NCBI GenBank assembly: GCA_910585605.1 | Contig: CAJUFL010000013.1 | Coordinates: 1-64,000, forward strand | Origin: an uncultured Lachnospiraceae bacterium | Lineage (GTDB): Bacteria > Bacillota > Clostridia > Lachnospirales > Lachnospiraceae | Direction: 5' to 3' | Length of the DNA stretch: 64,000 nucleotides | In this document: positions 50,408-58,598 of the stretch, in pieces | Layout: every line of letters begins with the position of its first letter | Position numbering within the stretch: position 1 is the first letter of the stretch | The notes under the pieces: model-generated | Told to the model about the DNA's origin: nothing | Databases searched by the model: none | Seen by the model: the letters and a program-made list of their open reading frames with translations, nothing else | Program-made: the position numbers and the translations under genes

Positions 50408-50575
50408 CTTATGCTGTTTTTTCTTTTTTAATATAAATTTTGCACTGTGGATATTAGAATCCGCATTTTCTATTGTATATTTCCCCAAATAGAATATGAT
50501 ATGCCTATCACATCAAAAAAGCCGGCAAACAAAGTTTGCTTTGCAAAATTGGTTACAAGATAGGAGGAAATAATC

Positions 50576-51256
50576 ATGAACATATTAAACGCACTGCATT
50601 TAAAAAAATATTATGGCAAAGAGGAAAGCCTGGTAAAAGCATTAGATGACGTGAATTTGTCTGTGGAAAACGGACAGTTTGCTGCCATCATCGGCACATC
50701 AGGCAGCGGGAAATCTACTCTCTTAAATATGCTTGGGGGATTGGATATCCCTACATCCGGCAGTATACAGGTCGAAGATAAAAACATTGAAAACATGAGC
50801 GAAGAACAGCTTACGGTATTCCGCAGGCGGCGGATCGGTTTTATCTTCCAGAACTATAACCTGATTCCCTATCTCACCGCATACGAAAATATCGTGCTTC
50901 CTGTCCGCTTAGACGGTAAGACCGAGGACAAAGATTTTCTTGACCAGATTGTACATTTTTTGGAATTAGAGGGCAAACTGCAAAATTATCCAAGCCATCT
51001 TTCAGGTGGTCAGCAGCAAAGAGTGGCAATCGCCCGGGCATTGGTATCAAAGCCTGCTATCATATTAGCGGATGAACCCACCGGAAACCTTGACAGCCGT
51101 ACCAGTGATAAGGTAATTGATCTGCTGAAAATGACAAGTGAACAATTTGATCAGACGATTGTCATGATCACCCATAACCCGGAAATTGCCGAAAAGGCTG
51201 ATGTACGAATCCGTATAGAAGATGGTAAAATCCAGGCTGTCACAGCAAATGACTGA
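50576..51256 (+). CDS. ABC transporter ATPase (FtsX-type exporter)
   Basis: A 226-residue MacB/BceA-like ATPase with Walker A GTSGSGKSTLLN, signature LSGGQQQRVAIARAL, Walker B IILADEPTGNLD and switch His in MITHN. Start ATG follows AGGAGG. The permease gene starts 35 bases after its stop. Position after a peptide-type two-component system suggests peptide export or resistance. Confidence 0.95.
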   Translation: MNILNALHLKKYYGKEESLVKALDDVNLSVENGQFAAIIGTSGSGKSTLLNMLGGLDIPTSGSIQVEDKNIENMSEEQLTVFRRRRIGFIFQNYNLIPYLTAYENIVLPVRLDGKTEDKDFLDQIVHFLELEGKLQNYPSHLSGGQQQRVAIARALVSKPAIILADEPTGNLDSRTSDKVIDLLKMTSEQFDQTIVMITHNPEIAEKADVRIRIEDGKIQAVTAND

Positions 51257-51291
51257 TTACCTGAAACGGTTACAAAAAGGAGGTCCAAAAA

Positions 51292-53700
51292 ATGAATTAT
51301 AAAAAAGTAACGGCGAAAATGATTTCGCTGATGTCAAGACAAAGCTTAAAATCAAGCCGTATGCGGAATACCTTTGTAATGGTCACCATTGTACTGGCTT
51401 CTTCCCTACTCACGGCAATCCTGATGTTTGCAATGGGACAAAAACAAGAAACCAAAAATGAGCTGTCCCACAGACAACAGGCAGGATACTATAATCTTAC
51501 TGCCGAACAGGTAGAAGCACTGAAAAAAGACGAGCGCATCGCCTGTCAGATACAGGTAAAAACCGGCATCCTTTCCGAAATGGACGGATTTGATGTCAAA
51601 CCATATTATGTGAGTGAACTGTCAGACCAGATCCGCATCGGAGAATTGGAGAGCGGCAGACTGCCGGAAAAGGAAAATGAGATCGCAGTACAAGCCCAGA
51701 TGCTTAAAAAGCTTAATATCTCTCCCGCTGCTGGCAGCAGTGTGACGTTAACCTTCTATGATGGCAGCACAGAAACCTTTACCGTATCCGGCATTTTAAA
51801 AGGCAGCGATACGGCAAAGCAGTTTTCCGTATTCTTTTCCAAAAGCTATGCCGAAAAGGGAAGCCAGTTGAAAAGTATGCCATGGGAGGTGTATACCAAA
51901 CTGTATAATGCCACAAATATGCGTCCGGATGAGTTTACGGATGCAGTATACCTGATTGCCAAGGATACAGGTATTGAAAGAAAATATGCAGTCCCGTCAA
52001 AAGCATTTACGGACTCCCTTTCTATCGATACACAGTCCGTAATGCTTTACAGCCTGGTAGGTGCAGTCATCCTGCTTGCCTGTATTCTTGTTATTTACGG
52101 CGTATTCTATCTGTCCGTCATCGGCCGGATTCATCAGTTCGGTCAGCTCAGGACCATTGGCATGACAAAGAAGCAGATGAAAAAGTTTGTTTCCCGCGAG
52201 GGACGTATGCTCTTTTCCCGTTCCGCACCAATTGGGATTGCAATCGGCGGTATTGCAGGATACTTAATGATTCCTAATGGATTTAACATCCTGAACACAC
52301 TGCTGATCATCGCCCTTGTATTTATAATCATTTATATCATCACAATAATTTCCGTAAAAAAGCCTGCTAAAATAGCCTCAGCGGTTTCACCAATGGAAGC
52401 ACTCCGTTATATGCCACAAAGCAGCATGAAAAAAGCATCGAACAAAAAATTATGCCGCAGGCTGACACCGTTTAATCTGGGCATGATGAACTTTTCTAAA
52501 AACCGGAAAAAAGCTGTTATCACAATGTGTTCCCTTGCTCTTGGAGGCATCCTCTTTATGACGGCAGCAACCTATATGTCCTCTTTTGATAAGAAACAGT
52601 TTGCCAGACAGGGTGATTTTGCAGATGCAGAATTTGTAATCTCCATTTCAAATGGCGCCATTGAATTAAACGAACACGGTATCAGCGGCATACAGGCCGA
52701 TAATCCGATGAATCAGGAAATGATGAACCGTATTGCAGACTTAAACGGTGTAAAAGAAATAACTGCATACGAAAACCTGGGCATAAAATTTGATGCACCC
52801 AGTCATGATGAATATGGAACGGATGATAAGATTGCACTATTTGATAAAGCACAGATCAACGGACTTGATCAGTATCTGGAAGAGGGAAGTACGGATTACG
52901 ACCGCCTAATAAGCGGAGATTACATACTTGTCACTGGAAGCGGCACTATGGAAGAAATATACGGCTGGCACTTTCAGGCAGGGGATAAGCTGCTTATCCA
53001 CTATTTTGATGGTGAAAAAATGGCAGAAAAAGAATTGACTGTCCTTGGTGTTTTAAGTGATGCCTTCTACTATGCGAATCACGGATATGAAGGGTGGTTC
53101 ATCATGCCGGATACTGTCGCTGATACAATGGTATCATACGAAAGTTTAAATACAAAATTGTGCATCTCCACGAAACCGGAACAGGAGGCAGCTATCGGCG
53201 AAGCATTACAGTCTATAATAGAGGCAGAACCAGAGCTTACGATGGAAACACTTGCGGAAAGAGCCGTTCTTTACGAAGCAAATGCCAGCCAGCTGCTCGG
53301 TGCCATCATCGGTCTTTCGGCATTTATTATGATGTTCAGCATTTTGAGCATGATGAATACCCTGATCACGAATATCGTGACCCGGAAACAGGAGCTTGCA
53401 ATGTTAGAATCCATCGGTATGGGTAAGAGCCAGATTCGCCAAATGTTACTTGGAGAAAGCCTGCTTTTAGTCATAACCACCGTAGGCGTGACAATGACAA
53501 TCGGTACACTGTGCGGCTACAGTCTGAGCCATACGCTTTATCAGATGGGTATCCATTATATGGTATTCCGGTTCCCGGCAGCATTAGCCCTTGTCTATGC
53601 AGGCGTCCTGATACTCGTACCATTCCTTATTACCCTTACAGCGATGAAAAGCTTTTCAAAAGAAATCCTTGTAGAAAGATTACGGGGTATGGAAAACTAG
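51292..53700 (+). CDS. FtsX-like ABC permease, 802 residues
   Basis: Membrane permease with an N-terminal helix (about 25-48), an extracytoplasmic domain (50-245), FtsX bundle 1 (about 250-360), a fifth helix near 410-430, a large extracytoplasmic domain (about 435-660) and FtsX bundle 2 (about 670-795). The cytoplasmic signatures LRTIGMTKKQMKKF and LESIGMGKSQIRQML are present in both halves. It pairs with the ATPase just upstream. Its TAG stop overlaps the stop of the convergent TVP38-type gene at a palindromic CTAG. Confidence 0.94.
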   Translation: MNYKKVTAKMISLMSRQSLKSSRMRNTFVMVTIVLASSLLTAILMFAMGQKQETKNELSHRQQAGYYNLTAEQVEALKKDERIACQIQVKTGILSEMDGFDVKPYYVSELSDQIRIGELESGRLPEKENEIAVQAQMLKKLNISPAAGSSVTLTFYDGSTETFTVSGILKGSDTAKQFSVFFSKSYAEKGSQLKSMPWEVYTKLYNATNMRPDEFTDAVYLIAKDTGIERKYAVPSKAFTDSLSIDTQSVMLYSLVGAVILLACILVIYGVFYLSVIGRIHQFGQLRTIGMTKKQMKKFVSREGRMLFSRSAPIGIAIGGIAGYLMIPNGFNILNTLLIIALVFIIIYIITIISVKKPAKIASAVSPMEALRYMPQSSMKKASNKKLCRRLTPFNLGMMNFSKNRKKAVITMCSLALGGILFMTAATYMSSFDKKQFARQGDFADAEFVISISNGAIELNEHGISGIQADNPMNQEMMNRIADLNGVKEITAYENLGIKFDAPSHDEYGTDDKIALFDKAQINGLDQYLEEGSTDYDRLISGDYILVTGSGTMEEIYGWHFQAGDKLLIHYFDGEKMAEKELTVLGVLSDAFYYANHGYEGWFIMPDTVADTMVSYESLNTKLCISTKPEQEAAIGEALQSIIEAEPELTMETLAERAVLYEANASQLLGAIIGLSAFIMMFSILSMMNTLITNIVTRKQELAMLESIGMGKSQIRQMLLGESLLLVITTVGVTMTIGTLCGYSLSHTLYQMGIHYMVFRFPAALALVYAGVLILVPFLITLTAMKSFSKEILVERLRGMEN

Positions 53701-54395
53701 TGAGTGTGCCCTGCCCGGTTCCGGCAGTAACGAATAATCCTGTCCTTAAAACCGATTCCTACAATTCCGATCAGTCCCGTAATCACAAATATGGTTAACG
53801 AAACCACCCAGTTTCCGTGCCGCATGGTCGAGCCAATCATAGTGGATGTGATAACTGACGGAATACGGGCAAGGGTAGATATCCTGATAAATTTTCCTAC
53901 CTTCATTTCCGTGATTCCTACAATATAGGTAAGCATATCCTTAGGGGTTCCCGGTATAAAGAATAAGATAAACGTTGCCATATCGCATTTCCTGCTGTCC
54001 TGAAGCCATTTCCACGATCTTACTTTTTCTTCATGAAACAACGCATATAACAGCTTCTTGCCAAACCGTTTTGACATTGTAAATATGATTGCCGATGCCA
54101 ATGTGCATCCCACCAGACAAATTACCATTCCTCCAATGGTTCCATATAAAGCACCGGAGAGCAGTTCTACTGGTTCTCCGGGAATAAAAGCAACGATCAC
54201 CTGCAAAATCTGAATCCCTAAAACAATGAACAGCCCCTTGACACCCATCTTTCCTACCCACTGTTGCAGTCTGGCCTGACAATCCGGTTCGGACAATCTG
54301 CGAAAATACGGAAACAGCAAAATTGATATTCCTGCCACAAGTCCCACAAACAATATACAATATAATATAATCCGCATACGGGTCTTTTTCTCCAT
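53697..54395 (-). CDS. TVP38/TMEM64 family (VTT domain) membrane protein
   Basis: A 232-residue multi-pass membrane protein with about six helices. The VTT/SNARE-associated segment (about 60-190) includes IPGEPVELLSGALYG and the FIPGTPKDMLTY motif. Relatives are DedA-like proteins linked to lipid scrambling or membrane homeostasis. Start at 54395 follows GGAGG. It is transcribed towards the exporter and ends inside the exporter stop codon. Confidence 0.93.
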   Translation of the reverse strand: MEKKTRMRIILYCILFVGLVAGISILLFPYFRRLSEPDCQARLQQWVGKMGVKGLFIVLGIQILQVIVAFIPGEPVELLSGALYGTIGGMVICLVGCTLASAIIFTMSKRFGKKLLYALFHEEKVRSWKWLQDSRKCDMATFILFFIPGTPKDMLTYIVGITEMKVGKFIRISTLARIPSVITSTMIGSTMRHGNWVVSLTIFVITGLIGIVGIGFKDRIIRYCRNRAGHTH

Positions 54396-54646
54396 CTGTA
54401 TATCCTCCTTCTTTTGTACCTGTTTCTATACAAAATTCGTAAGATACTTCTCCACTCCCCTGCCATAAGTTATCTGTAATCTTATCATATCGATTATCAG
54501 TCTTTCAAGGTTTACAGATACCAAAGCACTTTTTTTAAGTAAAAATTAAGAGACTTAACAGTCTTTCGTTTTATGATAATAGCCTTTTATTCTCTATTTT
54601 TTATCTATTTTATTCTTATTCCCCTGCATTCTATCCCTGTTGCCAC

Positions 54647-54717
54647 AAACTAAAATGAAAAAACAGTTGATTTTTCTTAAAGATTATAGTAGATTAGCTT
54701 TTATCACATTTTAGTTT
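54647..54717 (+). promoter_or_regulatory. Promoter region of the MATE gene bracketed by an 11-base inverted repeat
   Basis: Perfect arms AAACTAAAATG (54647-54657) and CATTTTAGTTT (54707-54717) flank a TTGATT...TAGATT promoter-like pair with 17 bases between. The spacing of 49 bases suits repressor looping or a dimer of dimers. The rest of the 351-base gap (54396-54746) is AT-rich with no gene. Confidence 0.5.
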
Positions 54718-54746
54718 AAAAGAATAAATACAGCAGGTAAAAGAAA

Positions 54747-56150
54747 ATGAATACAAAAAAGACAACTTTTTTTTCATGCCTCATCGGCGATAAACAATTT
54801 TATAAGATGGTACTGGCTGTCGCCGTACCCATTATGCTGCAAAACGGAATCACTAATTTCGTAGGACTTCTTGATAATATTATGATCGGACAGATTGGAA
54901 CAGAACAGATGTCCGGTGCCGCTATCGTAAACCAGCTGATCTTTGTGTACAATCTATGCATTTTCGGCGGTGTATCTGGTGCCGGAATCTTTACGGCCCA
55001 GTATTTCGGTCAGAAGGACACCGAAGGTGTACGCAATACGTTCCGCTTTAAACTCTGGATGGCACTGGCTCTTACAACAATAACCATTGTGCTATTTTTA
55101 ACAGCCGGAGAAGCTTTGATTCACATGTATCTAAAAGGAGAAGCAAATTCTACCGACGCAGAAGCAACCCTTATGTACGGAAAACAGTATCTGATGATCA
55201 TGCTTGCCGGACTGCCTGCATTTATGTTTGGACAGGTCTATGCCAGTACTCTCCGGGAATGCGGTGAAACCGTACTTCCAATGAAGGCCGGCATCACTTC
55301 CGTCATAGTCAACCTTATATTTAATTATCTTTTAATATACGGAAAATTAGGATTCCCTGAACTGGGTGTACGGGGAGCTGCAATAGCTACCGTGCTTTCC
55401 CGTTACGTGGAGGTCTTTGTCATAGTCTTTTGGACACACCGCCATACAGAAAAGAATACGTTTGCAGAAGGGCTTTACCGCACCCTAAAAGTTCCTGGCT
55501 TTCTTGTACAAAAGATTCTGTTAAAAGGAACTCCTCTACTTTTAAACGAAACCCTATGGGCAGCAGGTATGGCAATGCTGACACAATGCTATTCTGTCCG
55601 CGGACTGAATGTTGTGGCAGGGCTTAACATTTCCAACACCATTAACAATGTGTTTAATATTGTATTTATCGCACTGGGGGATTCCGTAGCGATTATCGTA
55701 GGACAGCTCCTTGGTTCCGGAGATATGAAGAAGGCAAGAGATACCGATAACAAGATGATTGCTTTTTCCGTAGCCTGCTGTAGTGCAGTAGCACTGATCA
55801 TGCTTATAATGGCTCCTCTTTTTCCGAGGTTTTATAATACCAATGCAGAAGCAAAAGCCCTGGCAAAACAGTTCATCATGGTTACTGCTATTTTCATGCC
55901 ACAGAATGCTTTTCTGCACGCATGTTATTTTACACTGCGCTCCGGCGGTAAGACCATGATTACTTTTCTGTTTGACAGTGTCTTTATCTGGTGTGTCAGT
56001 GTAGTGATCGCCTTTACACTGAGCCGCTTTACTGTACTTCCGGTTATTGCAATCTATACTCTCGTACAGATTGGGGATATGATAAAATGTCTGGTAGGAT
56101 TTATTCTGGTAAAAAAGGGAATCTGGCTGCAAAACATTGTATCTCAATAA
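54747..56150 (+). CDS. MATE family efflux transporter
   Basis: A 467-residue, 12-helix antiporter exporting cationic drugs or metabolites with Na+ or H+ influx. The N-terminal MVLAVAVPIMLQNGITNFVG and YFGQKDTEGVRNTFR, and the mirrored second half (LLNETLWAAGMAM, VGQLLGSGDMKKARD) show the internal twofold repeat. It is intact, unlike the MATE gene at 2315-3623, from which it clearly differs. The ribosome site (GCAGGTAAAAG) is weak. No regulator gene is adjacent. Confidence 0.95.
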   Translation: MNTKKTTFFSCLIGDKQFYKMVLAVAVPIMLQNGITNFVGLLDNIMIGQIGTEQMSGAAIVNQLIFVYNLCIFGGVSGAGIFTAQYFGQKDTEGVRNTFRFKLWMALALTTITIVLFLTAGEALIHMYLKGEANSTDAEATLMYGKQYLMIMLAGLPAFMFGQVYASTLRECGETVLPMKAGITSVIVNLIFNYLLIYGKLGFPELGVRGAAIATVLSRYVEVFVIVFWTHRHTEKNTFAEGLYRTLKVPGFLVQKILLKGTPLLLNETLWAAGMAMLTQCYSVRGLNVVAGLNISNTINNVFNIVFIALGDSVAIIVGQLLGSGDMKKARDTDNKMIAFSVACCSAVALIMLIMAPLFPRFYNTNAEAKALAKQFIMVTAIFMPQNAFLHACYFTLRSGGKTMITFLFDSVFIWCVSVVIAFTLSRFTVLPVIAIYTLVQIGDMIKCLVGFILVKKGIWLQNIVSQ

Positions 56151-56170
56151 GAGTTCGCTAAAGCTTTCAC

Positions 56171-56206
56171 AGGTCATCAGCCTTTGCCCCAGTTGGTGAC
56201 CTTTTA
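56171..56206 (+). terminator. Terminator after the MATE gene
   Basis: AGGTCATCAGC and GTTGGTGACCT pair (with G-U pairs) around a ten-base loop, followed by TTTTAT. Confidence 0.75.
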
Positions 56207-56238
56207 TCATGTTTATTTTCCCTTTTCCCGGTAATAAC

Positions 56239-56937
56239 TTATCCGTTCAGTCCGGTAATACCATCAACCGGCAGGGATAATACAATACCATTTGCCTCAC
56301 TCTGCATTCCAAACTGCTTTCCGATAGCCTGCATAATCGCACGCTTATCTTCCTTTCTGGCAATGATCAGTATAATTTCCCGTTCCTGCTGTACACTGAT
56401 TCCCCAGAATTTCTTCGCTTCTTCACTTCCAATCCGCCTGCTGTGGAACACCGTGCCGCCGGAAGCCCCCACAGGTCTTGCGGCATCCATAATCTCTTCG
56501 CTAAATCCCTGATTTACAATTGCCATGATCATGCTATATTCACTTTCCATCATTTCCACCTCATCCCTTTCTAAACACATCCTGCTGTTTTCCGGCTGCA
56601 ATGTTTCCATTAATTTAATCATATGACCGTTACAACCGGACATTGCTATGGTAAATGCGATACCACTGTTCGGCATTCCAAGATGCAGCTTTCTGTGAAG
56701 CTTTACAAGCATTTCATCGGCAAACATTTTCGGCATCATACTCATAAGAATACTCTTTTCCCCTCCGTCAAGTCCCAGTGTATTCATTATCTCACTTGAG
56801 GCCGTGCCTTGTGCCCGGAAGTGATACTGTACTGGAACGCGTCCTTCTTTAAATAAATCTACAGCTTTTTTTTCCAGCTTTGGTATTGTAATGAGAAACA
56901 ACATGCGAAAAACCATTTGGCTATGGTTATTTGTCAT
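56239..56937 (-). CDS. PII-like signalling protein (two PII-type domains)
   Basis: A 232-residue protein with two PII-like ferredoxin folds: about 10-100 (FLITIPKLEKKAVDLFKEG) and about 125-232 (YSMIMAIVNQGFSEEIMDAA, then GASGGTVFHSRR, the PII nucleotide-loop motif, and EREIILIIARKEDKRAIM). No uridylylation Tyr loop is evident. Start at 56937 lies inside the end of the DUF1538 gene with AGGAGG nine bases upstream, so the two are translationally coupled, as GlnK is with AmtB. It probably gates the membrane protein in response to a nucleotide. Confidence 0.85.
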   Translation of the reverse strand: MTNNHSQMVFRMLFLITIPKLEKKAVDLFKEGRVPVQYHFRAQGTASSEIMNTLGLDGGEKSILMSMMPKMFADEMLVKLHRKLHLGMPNSGIAFTIAMSGCNGHMIKLMETLQPENSRMCLERDEVEMMESEYSMIMAIVNQGFSEEIMDAARPVGASGGTVFHSRRIGSEEAKKFWGISVQQEREIILIIARKEDKRAIMQAIGKQFGMQSEANGIVLSLPVDGITGLNG

Positions 56938-58468
56938 TTTCATATCCCTCCTCAAAGTCATAAATTTCATCCTCAGCATCCACAAAAGGAGCTTCCTGTA
57001 ATATCGTTTTTTCCATTTTCTTCAGTTTATATTGATATTGCAGGCCCATAATCTGTATCGCTATCAATGGCGTCAGGGCAACTAATGCCACTACACCAAA
57101 TGCATCTGTCATAATATTCCCGCCCACAGCTTCACAGGCTCCAATGCTTAAGGGAAGCAGGAATGTCGTGGTCATAGGTCCGCTTGCCACACCACCTGAG
57201 TCAAAAGCGATTCCTACAAACATTTTGGGAACAAATCTTGTAAAAATAAGGGCGATCACATAACCAGGTATGATAATCCAATGAATGGGAATTCCTGTCA
57301 GGACCCGCAACATGGATAACCCTACACTGACCGCTACTCCGATAGACAAACACCGGTTCATAGACTTGGCGGATACTGCACCATTGGTCACACTTTCCAC
57401 CTGATGATTCAATACCTGTATCGCAGGCTCAGCCTTTACTATATAGTATCCAATCAGCATACCAATTGGCACTAACAGCCATTCCCAGCTCTCGGCAGCA
57501 ACTTCTTTTCCCAGAAAGGAACCAACAGGGGCAAATCCCGCATTTACCCCACAAAGAAATAAAACCAGCCCTATGTAAGTATATCCAAATCCTACTACAA
57601 TACGCTTAACCTGATTTTTCTGATAACGGCGGCTGATTATTTGGAAAATAACAAACACTACAGCCACAGGAACCAGTGAAACAAAAACTTCTTTCGCATA
57701 TTGCGGCAGACTGAGCAAAAATTCCCGAATGACATCACGGGTAGTATTCACATCCGGCACTTCAATTTTTGTATATGCCGCTTCGGTGGGATTAAAAAAA
57801 CAACCAAGAAACATAACGGCAAGAATCGGACCGATACTAGAAAGTGCCACCAGACCAAAACTGTCATCCGCAGCATTTCTATCACTTCTGACGGAAGCCA
57901 GACCAACACCCATTGCCATGATAAACGGCACAGTCATGGGTCCCGTGGTCACACCTCCTGAATCAAATGCAACTGCCAGAAAATCCTTCAGCACAAAAAA
58001 TGACATTCCCAGCACTACCGCATATATCACAATCAATATAGTTGAAAACTTAACCTGAAATAAAATTCTAAATATCGCCATTGCAAGAAAGATTCCCACT
58101 CCCACAGCCACCGTCAGAATTAAAATATGGTTTGGAACCGACGGAACCTGCCCCGCTAACACTTGTAAATCCGGCTCGGAAATTGTAATAATCGCACCCA
58201 TTGAGAATCCAATAAACAGAATCAGCGGAATTTTGCGGGTTTTGGATATATGGACACCAATTCCTTCTCCCAAAGGTGTCATTGACATCTCTGCTCCAAG
58301 CTGGAAAAACCCCATTCCTACCACCAGCATAACCGCACCAGTAAGGAACATTACCATGGTTCCCAGTTCTACCGGAATCAGGATAATGCTGATAAGCAGG
58401 ACGATTCCTGTTATGGGCAAAACAGCTGAGAGAGATTCCAATATTTTTTGTTTTAATTTTAAGTTCAC
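56927..58468 (-). CDS. DUF1538 family membrane protein
   Basis: A 513-residue integral membrane protein with about 13 helices and an internal duplication: AFDSGGVTTGPMTVPFIMAM (about 167) and AFDSGGVASGPMTTTFLLPL (about 420) are near-identical re-entrant-like segments, each preceded by similar helices. Such inverted or tandem halves are typical of transporters; the substrate is unknown. The start is GTG at 58468 with AAGAGG upstream. It is coupled to a PII-like gene. Confidence 0.9.
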   Translation of the reverse strand: MNLKLKQKILESLSAVLPITGIVLLISIILIPVELGTMVMFLTGAVMLVVGMGFFQLGAEMSMTPLGEGIGVHISKTRKIPLILFIGFSMGAIITISEPDLQVLAGQVPSVPNHILILTVAVGVGIFLAMAIFRILFQVKFSTILIVIYAVVLGMSFFVLKDFLAVAFDSGGVTTGPMTVPFIMAMGVGLASVRSDRNAADDSFGLVALSSIGPILAVMFLGCFFNPTEAAYTKIEVPDVNTTRDVIREFLLSLPQYAKEVFVSLVPVAVVFVIFQIISRRYQKNQVKRIVVGFGYTYIGLVLFLCGVNAGFAPVGSFLGKEVAAESWEWLLVPIGMLIGYYIVKAEPAIQVLNHQVESVTNGAVSAKSMNRCLSIGVAVSVGLSMLRVLTGIPIHWIIIPGYVIALIFTRFVPKMFVGIAFDSGGVASGPMTTTFLLPLSIGACEAVGGNIMTDAFGVVALVALTPLIAIQIMGLQYQYKLKKMEKTILQEAPFVDAEDEIYDFEEGYENDK

Positions 58469-58486
58469 ATTCTATTACCTCTTAAA

Positions 58487-58508
58487 ATATCTGGGAATCC
58501 CCAAATAT
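58487..58508. promoter_or_regulatory. Dyad in the leader of the DUF1538 gene
   Basis: ATATCTGGG-AATC-CCCAAATAT, 8 of 9 paired, lies about 19 bases upstream of the GTG start. It could be an operator or an RNA hairpin near the ribosome site. Confidence 0.35.
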
Positions 58509-58598
58509 CATTCATATTTTCTGATATGCTATATGATATGATAGAAAAAAGAAAAAAGCAATAGCAATGTGCAGGTTACCTGATTTAAGCTTTTGCAT

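Noticed and set aside
55554..56210. 218-codon minus-strand ORF opposite the MATE gene
   Set aside because: His/Cys-rich shadow of the MATE coding frame that also crosses its terminator.
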